From contig NZ_CP146991.1 in NCBI RefSeq assembly GCF_001941975.2, forward strand, positions 290,501-354,500: a stretch of DNA of 64,000 bases, read 5' to 3'. Made by a program: the position numbers and the translations under genes. Source of the stretch: Sporomusa sphaeroides DSM 2875 (lineage in GTDB: Bacteria > Bacillota > Negativicutes > Sporomusales > Sporomusaceae). Below, piece after piece: positions 45,359 to 53,627 of this stretch. A model generated the notes under the pieces. That model was not told where the DNA came from, made no database searches, and was given only the letters and a program-made list of their open reading frames with translations. The stretch's first letter is position 1; each line of letters starts with the position of its first letter.

Positions 45359-47854
45359 TTGCCCATTGCAGACATGTATGACACAGGCGTACTGTATTTT
45401 ACCGAAAAACTGCAAGCCCGGCTGAACTCCATACCCGACTATGCGCTGACAGTCCTGGAAGCGCCTATGGGTTACGGGAAAACGACGGCAGTGCGCTTTG
45501 TTTTGCAAAATACAAATGCCAGCATTCTTTGGCACACAGTCTATGCCGACGGCGTGGCTTATTTTTGGAACAGCTTTTGCAAGGCGTTGGCGCCTCTCGG
45601 GCCGGAACTGGCCGACAGCCTGCAAAAACTGGGTTTACCGACAGATGCCGTGCTGGTGCAAAAAGCGGTGGAGCTCATTGGCGGCGTCAGACTCACCCAA
45701 GCGACAGTGCTGGTTATTGACGACTATCATTTTGTCGCCTCTGACAGCCTGGATAATTTCTTTTGGTTTTTGCTGGCCAACCTGCCGCCAAAGCTTCATA
45801 TCGTTATTACGAGCCGCACCGTATTTTTGCCCAAGGTGATAGCCGGCCTGCAGCTAAAGGGTGCCGTAAACTATATTGGTACAGAATGCTTTCTGCTGCA
45901 GTCCGGCGATATTGCCAAATATTATGCACTATGCGGTATCGTAATTACCAAGGAACAGCAGGCGAGCCTGTTTGCGTACAGTGAGGGCTGGATCACGCCG
46001 CTGTATCTGTCTATGCGCCAATATGTCGAGCACGGCAGATTTTTCATCTCAGACAATGTTGCGGCACTGGTGCACAGCATGGTATACCAGCCGCTGGACG
46101 CCGGTCTGAAGAAGTTTTTACACTGTATTTGCCTGTTCGACTCCTTCACTATGGAGCAGGCGCAGTATATGTACCCGGAAGAAAATGCCGCCGGTCCGGT
46201 TGAGGAGCTTTTCCGCAAAAACGCTTTTATTGCCAGGGATGCGGCGACAGGACGCTATTGCTTTCATAATTTGTTTCTTTCCCATGTTCGGTCGACGTTT
46301 GCCCGGCAAAGCCAGGAATGCAGAAACGCGCTATGGGAGCGGGCGGGACACTGGCATCTCAAACAGCAGGAATGCGCCCAGGCTATGACCTGCTTTGAAA
46401 ACGCCGGCAATTTCCGTTTAATTCTCATGGCCCTCAGCACGGTTAAAGGGGCAGCCGTTACCGGAGAACACAGGCAAAAAATAATCAGATATTTTGACGA
46501 CTGCCCGCAGGAGCTGAAAATCCAAAATCTTGCCGCCATGCTGGTTTTTATCCGTTTTATGATTTCTTATAACGAAAGCGTCAGGCTGAAGGCAGCCTGC
46601 GCCGTATTTGAAGGACAAATTGATGCTTTTGGCGGGACCCGGGAACAAAAAAACGCCCTGTGGATGGAATATGAGCGTCTCTTAAGCCTGACAAAATACA
46701 ATAACATCCGGGAAATGTCCAAACATCACCGCAACGCTCTGTATTATATGGATAAACCGGTAACCGGTGAAGAAAACAAAGGCAACTGGACCTTCGGCTC
46801 ACCGTCGGTGCTGCTGATGTTTTACCGTGAAAGCGGCCGGCTGGCGGCCCAGGTGAACGACCTGAAAGAATGCCTGCCTTATTATTGCCGGCTGGCCGAC
46901 GGACATGGCAGCGGTGCGGAGTTCGTTATGGAAGCGGAAGCCGCTTTATACGTCGGCGCCATAGAAAAGGCGGAGGCGGTTATTCATAAAGGTCAGCATT
47001 ACGCACGGGGGCAAGGTCAGTGGAGCATAATGCTGGCAGCCGCCTTTGTTCAAATGCGGCTGGCCCTGCTGCACGGCAGCTACCCGGAAGCGGTTTCCCT
47101 GCAAAGGCAGACGCGGGATTTGATCGAGACTAACAAACAATATCTTTTATTACACACACTTGATATGTGCGAATCCTATATGTATTTGCTGCTTAACCTG
47201 CCTGGCAGGACCGCCGGGTGGATTGCCGGCGGTAATTATACCGGTACCCGGCTGATGTTTCCGGCTTTGCCTGCACTCTATATCGTGCAGGGACGCTACT
47301 TGCTGGCAAACGGCGAGTACCGGAAACTGCAGGGAATGGCTGAGGTGTTTTTAACGGCCGCCGCCGTATATCCGAACCTGCTCAGCGAGATTTACACCCG
47401 GATCTATCTGGCCGCCGCGCACCATAAGCTGACTGCAAAAGAGGAGGCGATCGCCAGCCTTAAAGCCGCATTGGCCATTGCCCTTCCCGACAGGGTATAT
47501 TTGCCTTTTGCCGAGAATGGCAGCTATATCATGGACCTTTTAAAACAACTTGCCGCTGAAGAACAGTATGCCGGCCATGTGAAGCAGATATTCTCTTTGC
47601 GTAAAAAGCACGAACAGGGTATCAAAAAAATTCTGCGGACGCATTTTGCCGCCCATAAGCCGGATTTGACAGCCAGGGAAAATGAGGTTGCCGTTCTGGC
47701 TGCCGCCGGTTTATCCAACCGGGAAATTGCCGGCAATCTGGTGATTTCCGAAAATACCGTCAAGGCAAGACTGAAAATGGTTTTTGAAAAGCTTGCCATT
47801 AAGTCGCGGGTGCAGCTGCAGGAGCGCTTAAAAGACAGTAAAGCAAAGAAATAA
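45359..47854 (+). CDS. MalT-like LuxR-family transcriptional regulator (STAND ATPase)
   Basis: 831 aa. A P-loop near the start (EAPMGYGKTTAVRF) and a Walker B-like TVLVIDDYHF define the STAND ATPase; a long helical repeat region follows; a C-terminal LuxR helix-turn-helix holds LTARENEVAVLAAAGLSNRE and NTVKARLKMVFEKL. Such regulators become active on binding an inducer plus ATP. TTG 45359 follows AAGGAG. It is under class 1 element C and directly upstream of a class 2 element, so it may activate one set and be controlled with the other. Confidence 0.88.
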   Translation: MPIADMYDTGVLYFTEKLQARLNSIPDYALTVLEAPMGYGKTTAVRFVLQNTNASILWHTVYADGVAYFWNSFCKALAPLGPELADSLQKLGLPTDAVLVQKAVELIGGVRLTQATVLVIDDYHFVASDSLDNFFWFLLANLPPKLHIVITSRTVFLPKVIAGLQLKGAVNYIGTECFLLQSGDIAKYYALCGIVITKEQQASLFAYSEGWITPLYLSMRQYVEHGRFFISDNVAALVHSMVYQPLDAGLKKFLHCICLFDSFTMEQAQYMYPEENAAGPVEELFRKNAFIARDAATGRYCFHNLFLSHVRSTFARQSQECRNALWERAGHWHLKQQECAQAMTCFENAGNFRLILMALSTVKGAAVTGEHRQKIIRYFDDCPQELKIQNLAAMLVFIRFMISYNESVRLKAACAVFEGQIDAFGGTREQKNALWMEYERLLSLTKYNNIREMSKHHRNALYYMDKPVTGEENKGNWTFGSPSVLLMFYRESGRLAAQVNDLKECLPYYCRLADGHGSGAEFVMEAEAALYVGAIEKAEAVIHKGQHYARGQGQWSIMLAAAFVQMRLALLHGSYPEAVSLQRQTRDLIETNKQYLLLHTLDMCESYMYLLLNLPGRTAGWIAGGNYTGTRLMFPALPALYIVQGRYLLANGEYRKLQGMAEVFLTAAAVYPNLLSEIYTRIYLAAAHHKLTAKEEAIASLKAALAIALPDRVYLPFAENGSYIMDLLKQLAAEEQYAGHVKQIFSLRKKHEQGIKKILRTHFAAHKPDLTARENEVAVLAAAGLSNREIAGNLVISENTVKARLKMVFEKLAIKSRVQLQERLKDSKAKK

Positions 47855-47868
47855 AATTTTTATCGGGC

Positions 47869-47918
47869 AAAATTACCCGGCGGGTACTGTTGGTGTAAAA
47901 AAATGCTTTGTATAATTT
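47869..47918 (+). promoter_or_regulatory. Class 2 shared promoter element (copy F)
   Basis: AAAATTACCC-GGC-GGGTACTG (47869-47889), 21-nt spacer, TATAATTT (47911-47918). Both half-sites, the -10 and the spacing equal copy E at 35480; the spacers themselves differ, so this is not a recent duplication of the region. Confidence 0.78.
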
Positions 47919-47968
47919 TAACATCAAACAGCGGCTGTTTATTGCTGCAAAATGAGGGGGTGAAGGGA

Positions 47969-48154
47969 ATGACAGCTTATGCGGCGGCCCTTTTACTGGG
48001 AGTGGGCGTTGCGGCAAGCCTGTTTTTTCTCCGGGACGGGAGCCGATGGCTGGCGCCCTGGCTGAACCGGCTGCTGGGAGGCTGCGGCCTGCTGCTTGCC
48101 CTGCTGATGAGCCTGTATCTGGCGGCGACCTTGCTGCTGACAGGCGGAATATAA
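47969..48154 (+). CDS. Small two-helix membrane protein
   Basis: 61 aa with two hydrophobic segments (residues 3-21 and 37-57) around a short basic loop (RDGSRWLAPWLNRL). Function unknown. The ATG at 47969 follows GAGGGGGTGAAGGGA. First gene behind class 2 element F. Confidence 0.6.
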   Translation: MTAYAAALLLGVGVAASLFFLRDGSRWLAPWLNRLLGGCGLLLALLMSLYLAATLLLTGGI

Positions 48155-48189
48155 CACAATAAGTCAATAAAGAGAAAAGAGGACACAAG

Positions 48190-48699
48190 ATGAAAAAAAG
48201 TATGATATGCCTGCTGGCCGCAGGCCTGTTATTCATGCTGGCGCTGACCGGCTGCGGCGGCAAGAAAGTGGAGGTTAAGCTGCTGCCGGAAAAAGCCCAT
48301 TTGGGTTTTGCCAGCGATATTGTGGTGGAGCCTGACAAACCACCCTATAATCTGGGCGGCTGGCAGGGCGGCCATCCCATGTGGAAAGTGGAAGTTCCGG
48401 AGACAGGCATGTACAAAGTCAGTATAGAATACTCCCGTCCGGGCCAGGCCGGTAAGGCCAAAGGCACCGTCCTGCTGGAGCATAATCAGCATGACTCCTA
48501 TGAACTGAACTTTACGGTGCGCCCCACCGGCAAAGATAACGGGGACTGGTCGGTTTATCAAACCCACGAAATCGGCGGTGCTTCTCTGGAGGCCGGAACC
48601 TGGCAGCTGTCCATCGAGCCCGATGAGAGTAATGCTCATTCCGGTACAGTGTATTTCATCAACCTGCGCAGCGTTACACTGCAGCTGGAAAAAGAGTAG
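48190..48699 (+). CDS. Lipoprotein of unknown function
   Basis: 169 aa. A clear lipobox LTGC (Cys at residue 22), then a beta-sandwich-like domain with VPETGMYKVSIEYSRPGQ and LEAGTWQLSIEPDES, a pattern like a carbohydrate-binding-module fold. Second gene of the class 2 element F unit. It may be an envelope-anchored binding protein. Confidence 0.75.
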   Translation: MKKSMICLLAAGLLFMLALTGCGGKKVEVKLLPEKAHLGFASDIVVEPDKPPYNLGGWQGGHPMWKVEVPETGMYKVSIEYSRPGQAGKAKGTVLLEHNQHDSYELNFTVRPTGKDNGDWSVYQTHEIGGASLEAGTWQLSIEPDESNAHSGTVYFINLRSVTLQLEKE

Positions 48700-48808
48700 C
48701 CCGATATATCGTACCAGCAGGCTTGCCGCCTTTCCCGCATTCTGCAGCGGCAGAAAACCTTGCCGGGGCAAGCTTTGACCGGACAAAAAGAAACCGAGGT
48801 GTGAATAC

Positions 48809-49351
48809 ATGGAAATTATCCTTGCTGCGGGAGCAGCCGTCCTTTTTGCCGTTTACTGGTCCATTAACACATCCAATAATTTCAGGCGGATACTGGTCAA
48901 AATCGAAGAAGCCGATTCCGGTATCGAGGTTGCGCTGACTCAGCGTTATGACACGCTGACCAAGCTGCTGGCAGTCTGCAAAAACTATGCAAAATATGAG
49001 ACCGAAGCCCTGACTGCCGTGGTCCGGCTGCGGCAAAGCATGTCTGTCACCGAAAAAGCCGCAGCCAGTCAGCAGATGGACGAGATTTTCCGCCGGGTCA
49101 ATATCCTTGCCGAAGCTTATCCTGAACTCAAAGCCAGTGAAAACTATATAAATCTTCAGGACGCTATCGCCGCCGTCGAAGACCATCTGCAGGCAGCCCG
49201 CCGGGTCTACAACATGAACGTGTCGGCTTACAACCAGGCCATTGCCGTGTTTCCCGCCAGTATTATCGCCGGGCTGCAGCACCGGACACCTCAGGCGTTT
49301 TTTGAAGCCGAGGCTGGCAAAAAAGATGATGTGGCGATGAATTTTGACTGA
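48809..49351 (+). CDS. lemA: LemA family protein
   Basis: 180 aa. An N-terminal membrane anchor (residues 2-20), then the LemA helical core: VALTQRYDTLTKLLAVCKNY and YNMNVSAYNQAIAVFPASI at the end. LemA proteins are widely conserved envelope proteins of unknown role. The ATG at 48809 follows GAGGTG. A partial, decayed copy of its 3' part lies at 50368. Confidence 0.9.
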   Translation: MEIILAAGAAVLFAVYWSINTSNNFRRILVKIEEADSGIEVALTQRYDTLTKLLAVCKNYAKYETEALTAVVRLRQSMSVTEKAAASQQMDEIFRRVNILAEAYPELKASENYINLQDAIAAVEDHLQAARRVYNMNVSAYNQAIAVFPASIIAGLQHRTPQAFFEAEAGKKDDVAMNFD

Positions 49352-49410
49352 TGCTTCTTTGGCAGGGCGGACATACCCAAATAAACAATTAAATGATGAG
49401 GTGAAAGGTA

Positions 49411-49842
49411 ATGAAAAAAAGCGTGCTTAGTATACTCTTCGGTGCATTTATTCTGTTAGCGGCGGTTATGGTTCCGCAGCCGGCGGAAGCCGTCAATATC
49501 AACCTTAGAAATCCTTACTCGGATACCTTATGGACGGCTATTGTATATTTTGAGGATTCGTCCAACAAATGGGTAACAAGAGGCTGGTACAGAGTTGATC
49601 CCAACAGTACAAGAAACTTGAACTTTTCCGGTTCGACCAAGAAAAATTCCGTCTATATCCATGCTTACACCCGGGAAGCGTCCTGGGGCGGCAGCGGCCT
49701 TGACCCCATAAAGCGGACAGTGATTAAAGAATCCTTCAAATATTATGATGGGGAAAAATGCCCGCCGGGCAGTAACCGCCGGCAGGTGTCCCTTGACCGG
49801 TGGTATGTGGAAACCGACGGTGTCGTTTACTGGAGACCCTGA
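49411..49842 (+). CDS. Exported DUF1036-like protein
   Basis: 143 aa. Signal peptide cleaved near PAEAV (about residue 29), then one DUF1036-like domain with KWVTRGWYRVDPNSTRN and FKYYDGEKCPPG. It is a paralogue of the first domain of the CAP fusion at 27665: the GWY, YYDGE-CPPG and spacing are shared. The ATG at 49411 follows GAGGTGAAAGG. Unknown function at the cell surface. Confidence 0.8.
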   Translation: MKKSVLSILFGAFILLAAVMVPQPAEAVNINLRNPYSDTLWTAIVYFEDSSNKWVTRGWYRVDPNSTRNLNFSGSTKKNSVYIHAYTREASWGGSGLDPIKRTVIKESFKYYDGEKCPPGSNRRQVSLDRWYVETDGVVYWRP

Positions 49843-49944
49843 TTGCCGGTAAAGCTTCCCGGAAACTTTACGTCCTTTCGCTTCTTTTAGCCGGGAATGA
49901 TGCGTCAACCGTTTTGCAGGGACGAATAAGGAGCGTGCATATCA

Positions 49945-50364
49945 GTGAAAAGCAAAAAACTATGTGGAATAATACTTATTGGGCTGCTGCTTGTTTTGCA
50001 AGCCGCAGCGGTATTCGCTGAGCCATCTGTCAGCAAATGGTCGTATTCCAACGAGCAGCAAGGCAGCGGATTTTCTATGACCCTCTGGCGTGAGGGCAGC
50101 AAGGTGTGGGGTCAGCATATGGGATGGGCGAGAAATGGGAACCGTATTGACGATTCCTGGGACGATATTTCGATTGAGGGTGCCAGCGAAGATAACCCGA
50201 ACGAGTACATTGTGCGCTGGCAAAGCGGATACAGCAATGCCGAAGGGTGGGCAAACCTGATTTTTAGCGATGACGGCACTCTGCTGTGGCAGGTTTTCAG
50301 AGTGCAGGCGGACGGCGAACGGTACATACCGGACAAGGCGATATTGCAGCCGGTAACCGATTAA
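49945..50364 (+). CDS. Small exported protein
   Basis: 139 aa. Signal peptide to about residue 25 (AAAVFAEP), mature domain with SGFSMTLWREGSKVWGQH and WANLIFSDDGTLLWQVF, probably a small beta barrel. Family not recognised. GTG 49945 follows AAGGAG at 11 nt. Part of the class 2 element F unit. Confidence 0.65.
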   Translation: MKSKKLCGIILIGLLLVLQAAAVFAEPSVSKWSYSNEQQGSGFSMTLWREGSKVWGQHMGWARNGNRIDDSWDDISIEGASEDNPNEYIVRWQSGYSNAEGWANLIFSDDGTLLWQVFRVQADGERYIPDKAILQPVTD

Positions 50365-50367
50365 TAG

Positions 50368-50424
50368 CGGTCTATAACATGAACGTGCCGGCGTACAACC
50401 GGGCTATGCCGTATTTCCCGCCAG
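50368..50424 (+). pseudogene. Relic of a second lemA copy
   Basis: 57 nt align with lemA positions 49203-49260 with about seven mismatches and one deleted base. It starts in the tail following the 49945 gene and ends before the ribosome site of the next gene. It encodes the YNMNV-AYN segment of LemA and is frameshifted. It marks an old duplication and deletion inside the operon. Confidence 0.75.
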
Positions 50425-50450
50425 ATAGAGAGCAAGGAGGTTAATTGATA

Positions 50451-51149
50451 ATGCATGACACGAATCTGCAATCCTTCCCCCGGCCCCTGGCCGGTTTGAC
50501 TGTGCCCGGACTGGTTGGTGCGGCCGGTGCGGGGATACTGGGAAATATGGTGGCAGCTACGCTGCATACACGGGCGCGGCCGGGAGATCTGACCCTTTTG
50601 TCCATGGACTTGCTGGAAACCGTACTGCCGGGTGAACAATTGGATGTCACCGGCTACCGGCTGGAAGATACCTCGCTGACAGCGGCGGCCGTGATCACTG
50701 CGATTCTGTTTTTGCCCCTGGTCCTGTTGTATTTCCGTTTTGCTTTGCGGCCTGCCTGGGAAGAAAAAGCCGCTCTTGCCGCTAAAATCGCGGCCGGCGG
50801 CACCCTGGCCTTTATTGCCAGCTTGCTGGCGGCAGCCGGTGACTTTCAGGAGCAGGACGCCTGGTTGATGAGTGTTATTCCCCACACAGTGGCTGCTGTA
50901 ACCTGTGCAGCGTCGGCCGCGATGAGCCTGCTGTTGCTGCGGCAGCCAACTATCCGGGCAATGACACCGTCATGGCTGCTGTTTCTGTCGGCAGCCGCAG
51001 CCGGCTTAGTGGCGCTGGCTTACCTGGGAGTGGCTGTTACCTCCCTGGATTCGGAGAGCGAGAACATTTTCTTTACATTGCCTCTTATGATTGGCCTTTA
51101 CGCCGTCGTGTCCCTGTCGGCGCTTGTCTATCGGGATGAGCGTGTCTAA
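50451..51149 (+). CDS. Multi-pass membrane protein of unknown function
   Basis: 232 aa with about six membrane helices (for example LTAAAVITAILFLPLVLLYF). No family recognised. ATG 50451 follows AAGGAGG at 10 nt; TTG 50445 is an alternative. It lies directly after the lemA relic, so its upstream junction is rearranged. Same operon direction as its neighbours. Confidence 0.65.
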   Translation: MHDTNLQSFPRPLAGLTVPGLVGAAGAGILGNMVAATLHTRARPGDLTLLSMDLLETVLPGEQLDVTGYRLEDTSLTAAAVITAILFLPLVLLYFRFALRPAWEEKAALAAKIAAGGTLAFIASLLAAAGDFQEQDAWLMSVIPHTVAAVTCAASAAMSLLLLRQPTIRAMTPSWLLFLSAAAAGLVALAYLGVAVTSLDSESENIFFTLPLMIGLYAVVSLSALVYRDERV

Positions 51150-51221
51150 CCTGCCATGCAATGGAAATGCCTCAATAATACGGATAAAGCTATAACTGCA
51201 ACCGACTGAGGAGGGGTGGGG

Positions 51222-51803
51222 ATGAAAAAAATATTGCAAAGTCTGCTGCTGGTGCTGTTGCTGACGGCACCGGCTGTGGCTGGCGCCGAAGGCGCGTCCC
51301 GTCCGACTGCGGCGGAAGCTATTTCTCCCTTGTCCTGCCGGCAGGGTACGGCCGGCAGCTGCGAAACCGAATGCCGTGAGGGTTTGCGGCTGGGCTTTGA
51401 TACCCGGGGACTGGAAGTAATTACTCCCGGCCATGAGTATATGTTGGACGGAATGGTGTATTTTTCCCTGGAAAAAATGGCGCCTGTCAGCAATAACCGG
51501 GATAACGTATTACACAGGATAAAAAGCCGGGAAGGCCATGACCTTCGTCTGTTCACCTTAACCCCGTCCGAAGAGCACTCCTTGCTCCTGTCATATCCTG
51601 CGTGGCTTGTAGTGTATGACAAAGGCGAAAATGAGGACTCCAGGCATTGTGTGGACATATATGTCCATACAGACACGGCAGATTTCCGGCTTCATACAAG
51701 CGTATCGGTCGATTTTGCGACAGCCTATCACGATGAAATTGGCAGCAGGCTGGCAACCGTCGCTGTAAAAGAGCAGCCGCTCACACAGAGTACAGGGGCG
51801 TGA
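51222..51803 (+). CDS. Exported protein, last gene of the secretion-associated region
   Basis: 193 aa. Signal peptide to about residue 22 (AVAGAEGA). The mature protein begins with two cysteines (LSCRQ and CETEC), then DTRGLEVITPGHEYMLDGM, and ends in beta-rich segments. Family unknown. ATG 51222 follows GAGGAGGGG. A 30-bp hairpin follows and separates it from the convergent hemolysin-III gene. Confidence 0.65.
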   Translation: MKKILQSLLLVLLLTAPAVAGAEGASRPTAAEAISPLSCRQGTAGSCETECREGLRLGFDTRGLEVITPGHEYMLDGMVYFSLEKMAPVSNNRDNVLHRIKSREGHDLRLFTLTPSEEHSLLLSYPAWLVVYDKGENEDSRHCVDIYVHTDTADFRLHTSVSVDFATAYHDEIGSRLATVAVKEQPLTQSTGA

Positions 51804-51850
51804 AGCGTGGGGACGTTCTTTTTGCTTCGGAGTTGCTACTCTTAATTATT

Positions 51851-51918
51851 CAATGACATAAAAACCATAGTAAGGCAGACGAAAAATTGTCTGCCTTACT
51901 ATGGTTTTTATGTCATTG
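51851..51918. terminator. Perfect 30-bp inverted repeat, bidirectional terminator or boundary element
   Basis: Positions 51851-51880 are perfectly complementary to 51889-51918 around the 8-nt loop GAAAAATT. A-rich and T-rich arms give U-runs on both strands. It lies between convergent genes (ends at 51803 + and 52008 -). The stem is far longer than ordinary terminators. Confidence 0.8.
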
Positions 51919-52007
51919 CTGATTATAGGCAATCCCGGCAGCAGCGGAACAGCTAGCGGCAATACCCTGAACGAAGTAAGGCATGCTGCTTGACCATCCA
52001 GGACTGG

Positions 52008-52670
52008 CTAACCCATCACTGGAATAGGCAGAACATATTTTAAAACAGCAACAAAATGGGCGATGCTGCCCGCAAGAACAAATAAATGCCAGATAGCATG
52101 GTTATATGGAATCTTGTGTACTAAATAAAATATAGCACCAACAGAATAAAAAAGGCCGCCGCCTACCAGCCAGTATATACCCTCAATCGGCAGCGTAACT
52201 AACAACGGCTTGATCATTACTACCGCAAACCATCCCATTAATAAATAGCATAAGGTTGAGAAAACCTTGAATCGGTTGACAAAAAATATTTGAAAAATGA
52301 TCCCAATTATCGCGAGTACCCATATTACACTAAAGATTGTCCACCCCAGTGCGCCATGCAGCGGAATCAGAGTGAACGGTGTATAGTTGCCGGCAATCAG
52401 TACATAAATAGCTGCATGATCAAAAATCTTCAGGATATATTTTGCTCTTTCATTAGTAAAACTGTGATAAAGTGTTGATGACAAGTACAACAGCACCAAA
52501 GAAGTACCATAGATGATAACGCTTAGTAAATGCCATATACTTCCATTGTTATAGACTGATACCGTAAGCACACCAAGTCCGATTAGTGCAAAAATCGTTC
52601 CCACGCCATGTGTAGCAGCATTCAATATTTCTTCTAGATTAACTTTCGCGGTCATTGCATTCTTTACCAT
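52008..52670 (-). CDS. Hemolysin III family (PAQR) membrane protein
   Basis: 220 aa with seven membrane helices. Conserved metal-site segments: ATHGVGTIFALIG, SSTLYHSF, IFDHAAIYVLIAGNYTPF and the C-terminal HAIWHLFVLAGSIAHF. Members are often called YqfA or hemolysin III; their role in bacteria is membrane homeostasis rather than proven hemolysis. The start follows GGGGATGAG. Single gene, no link to its neighbours. Confidence 0.92.
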   Translation of the reverse strand: MVKNAMTAKVNLEEILNAATHGVGTIFALIGLGVLTVSVYNNGSIWHLLSVIIYGTSLVLLYLSSTLYHSFTNERAKYILKIFDHAAIYVLIAGNYTPFTLIPLHGALGWTIFSVIWVLAIIGIIFQIFFVNRFKVFSTLCYLLMGWFAVVMIKPLLVTLPIEGIYWLVGGGLFYSVGAIFYLVHKIPYNHAIWHLFVLAGSIAHFVAVLKYVLPIPVMG

Positions 52671-52727
52671 CTACTCATCCCCTTCTGTGATTTATTGTCC
52701 ATGGTTATTATCTCTTTCTGCTTCAAA

Positions 52728-52904
52728 TTATAACCGAGGACACATGGCGGCTACTTTACCTTTGGAGTCCCCTTTACAGGTAATTTCAATATTATGATTG
52801 AAGGAATTAACGATTCCAAATCCACGCATTTCTGAGCAATCTAACTGCCGTTTCTTTGAAAAGAGGTTCCAGGCAATATATGGGCAATGTGCTGAGTCGG
52901 CATC
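52728..52904 (-). pseudogene. Possible gene remnant
   Basis: An open minus-strand stretch of 58 codons reads ...AHCPYIAWNLFSKKRQLD, CSEMRGFGIVNSFNHN, and ends with KGKVAAMCPRL and a stop. It has no start codon near its 5' end and in-frame stops just upstream, with protein-like cysteine spacing. No family is named with confidence. It could be the 3' end of a decayed gene. Confidence 0.35.
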
Positions 52905-53017
52905 TTACTATGAAGCGTACACAAAACGAGGAAATTTTGCAAGACGGCATCAAGGATAACATTCCGTAAACCGCTTGTTTGCCAAAAGGCTGCGTGAGTG
53001 TGTGCGGCTGTAAGAAG

Positions 53018-53116
53018 TTATTTTGGTTTCTCGAACACCCAAGTTACGATAGCATTTTGCCGCTGTCCCTCTGGGGCTTACTTGCATATCTTTTCATAGT
53101 ATTCCTCATTTTCGAT
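53018..53116 (-). pseudogene. Possible remnant of a methyltransferase 3' end
   Basis: The minus strand reads IENEEYYEKICK, a TAA, then APEGQRQNAIVTWVFEKPK and a stop. The end resembles C-termini of class I SAM methyltransferases, but this is tentative. The in-frame TAA and the missing 5' part show it is not functional. Confidence 0.35.
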
Positions 53117-53185
53117 TTATCTTAATCTTAACTTGCTTCTCAGAAAAAATCTCGAGGAGAACAAAAGGCACCCGCAGAGTATCAT

Positions 53186-53521
53186 CTATGGTTTATGTTT
53201 TTCTCCCCATTGACATATTAGTTCCATCAAAGGATAAAGTGATAGCCCCTTTTCAGATAAGCTGTATTCAACTTTTGGGGGAATCTGAGGATATTCTTCA
53301 CGTGTGATTAGGCCATCATTTTCTAATTCTTTCAGTTGTACACTCAGGGTCTTATGTGAAATTGTACCGATCAGTCGTTGTAATTCATTATATCGAATTG
53401 GCTGTGCTTCAGCCAGCCAATACAAAATGACCATTTTCCATTTGCCGCTGATCATTGATAAAGTATAACCAAAGGGTGTATCTTTCAAGCTGTTGATTGG
53501 GCGTTGTTCTCTCATGCTCAT
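53186..53521 (-). CDS. HxlR-family winged-helix regulator
   Basis: About 111 aa. The HxlR pattern is clear: GKWKMVILYWLAEAQPIRYN, LQRLIGTISHKTLSVQLKEL, then ENDGLITREEYPQIPPKVEY and SLYPLMELICQWG. Members are one-component regulators that often sense reactive electrophiles or redox change. The start at 53521 follows AAAAGGTAAG; an earlier ATG (53554) lacks a site. Divergent from the TIGR04076 gene, with an inverted repeat upstream that may be its operator. Confidence 0.9.
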   Translation of the reverse strand: MSMREQRPINSLKDTPFGYTLSMISGKWKMVILYWLAEAQPIRYNELQRLIGTISHKTLSVQLKELENDGLITREEYPQIPPKVEYSLSEKGLSLYPLMELICQWGEKHKP

Positions 53522-53542
53522 AGTATCACTTACCTTTTCACC

Positions 53543-53567
53543 AGTATGCGGCATAAAAGTGCATACT
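53543..53567. promoter_or_regulatory. Inverted repeat, candidate HxlR operator
   Basis: AGTATGC (53543-53549) and GCATACT (53561-53567), 11 nt apart, lie in the divergent region between the HxlR gene and the TIGR04076 gene. A TATACT (53601-53606) suits a -10 for the + strand gene. Confidence 0.5.
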
Positions 53568-53627
53568 TCAAGTTATTTCCTTTTCATTGTAAGATATAGC
53601 TATACTTAATGTAAAGGAGCAGAATGC

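Larger units (their letters stand above)
52671..53185. other. Degenerate region between hemolysin III and HxlR genes
   Basis: About 515 nt with no intact gene. Two minus-strand pieces keep protein-like sequence with stops and shifts (52728-52904 and 53018-53116, listed separately). Composition is more AT-rich than the secretion region. I see no transposon ends. Confidence 0.5.
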
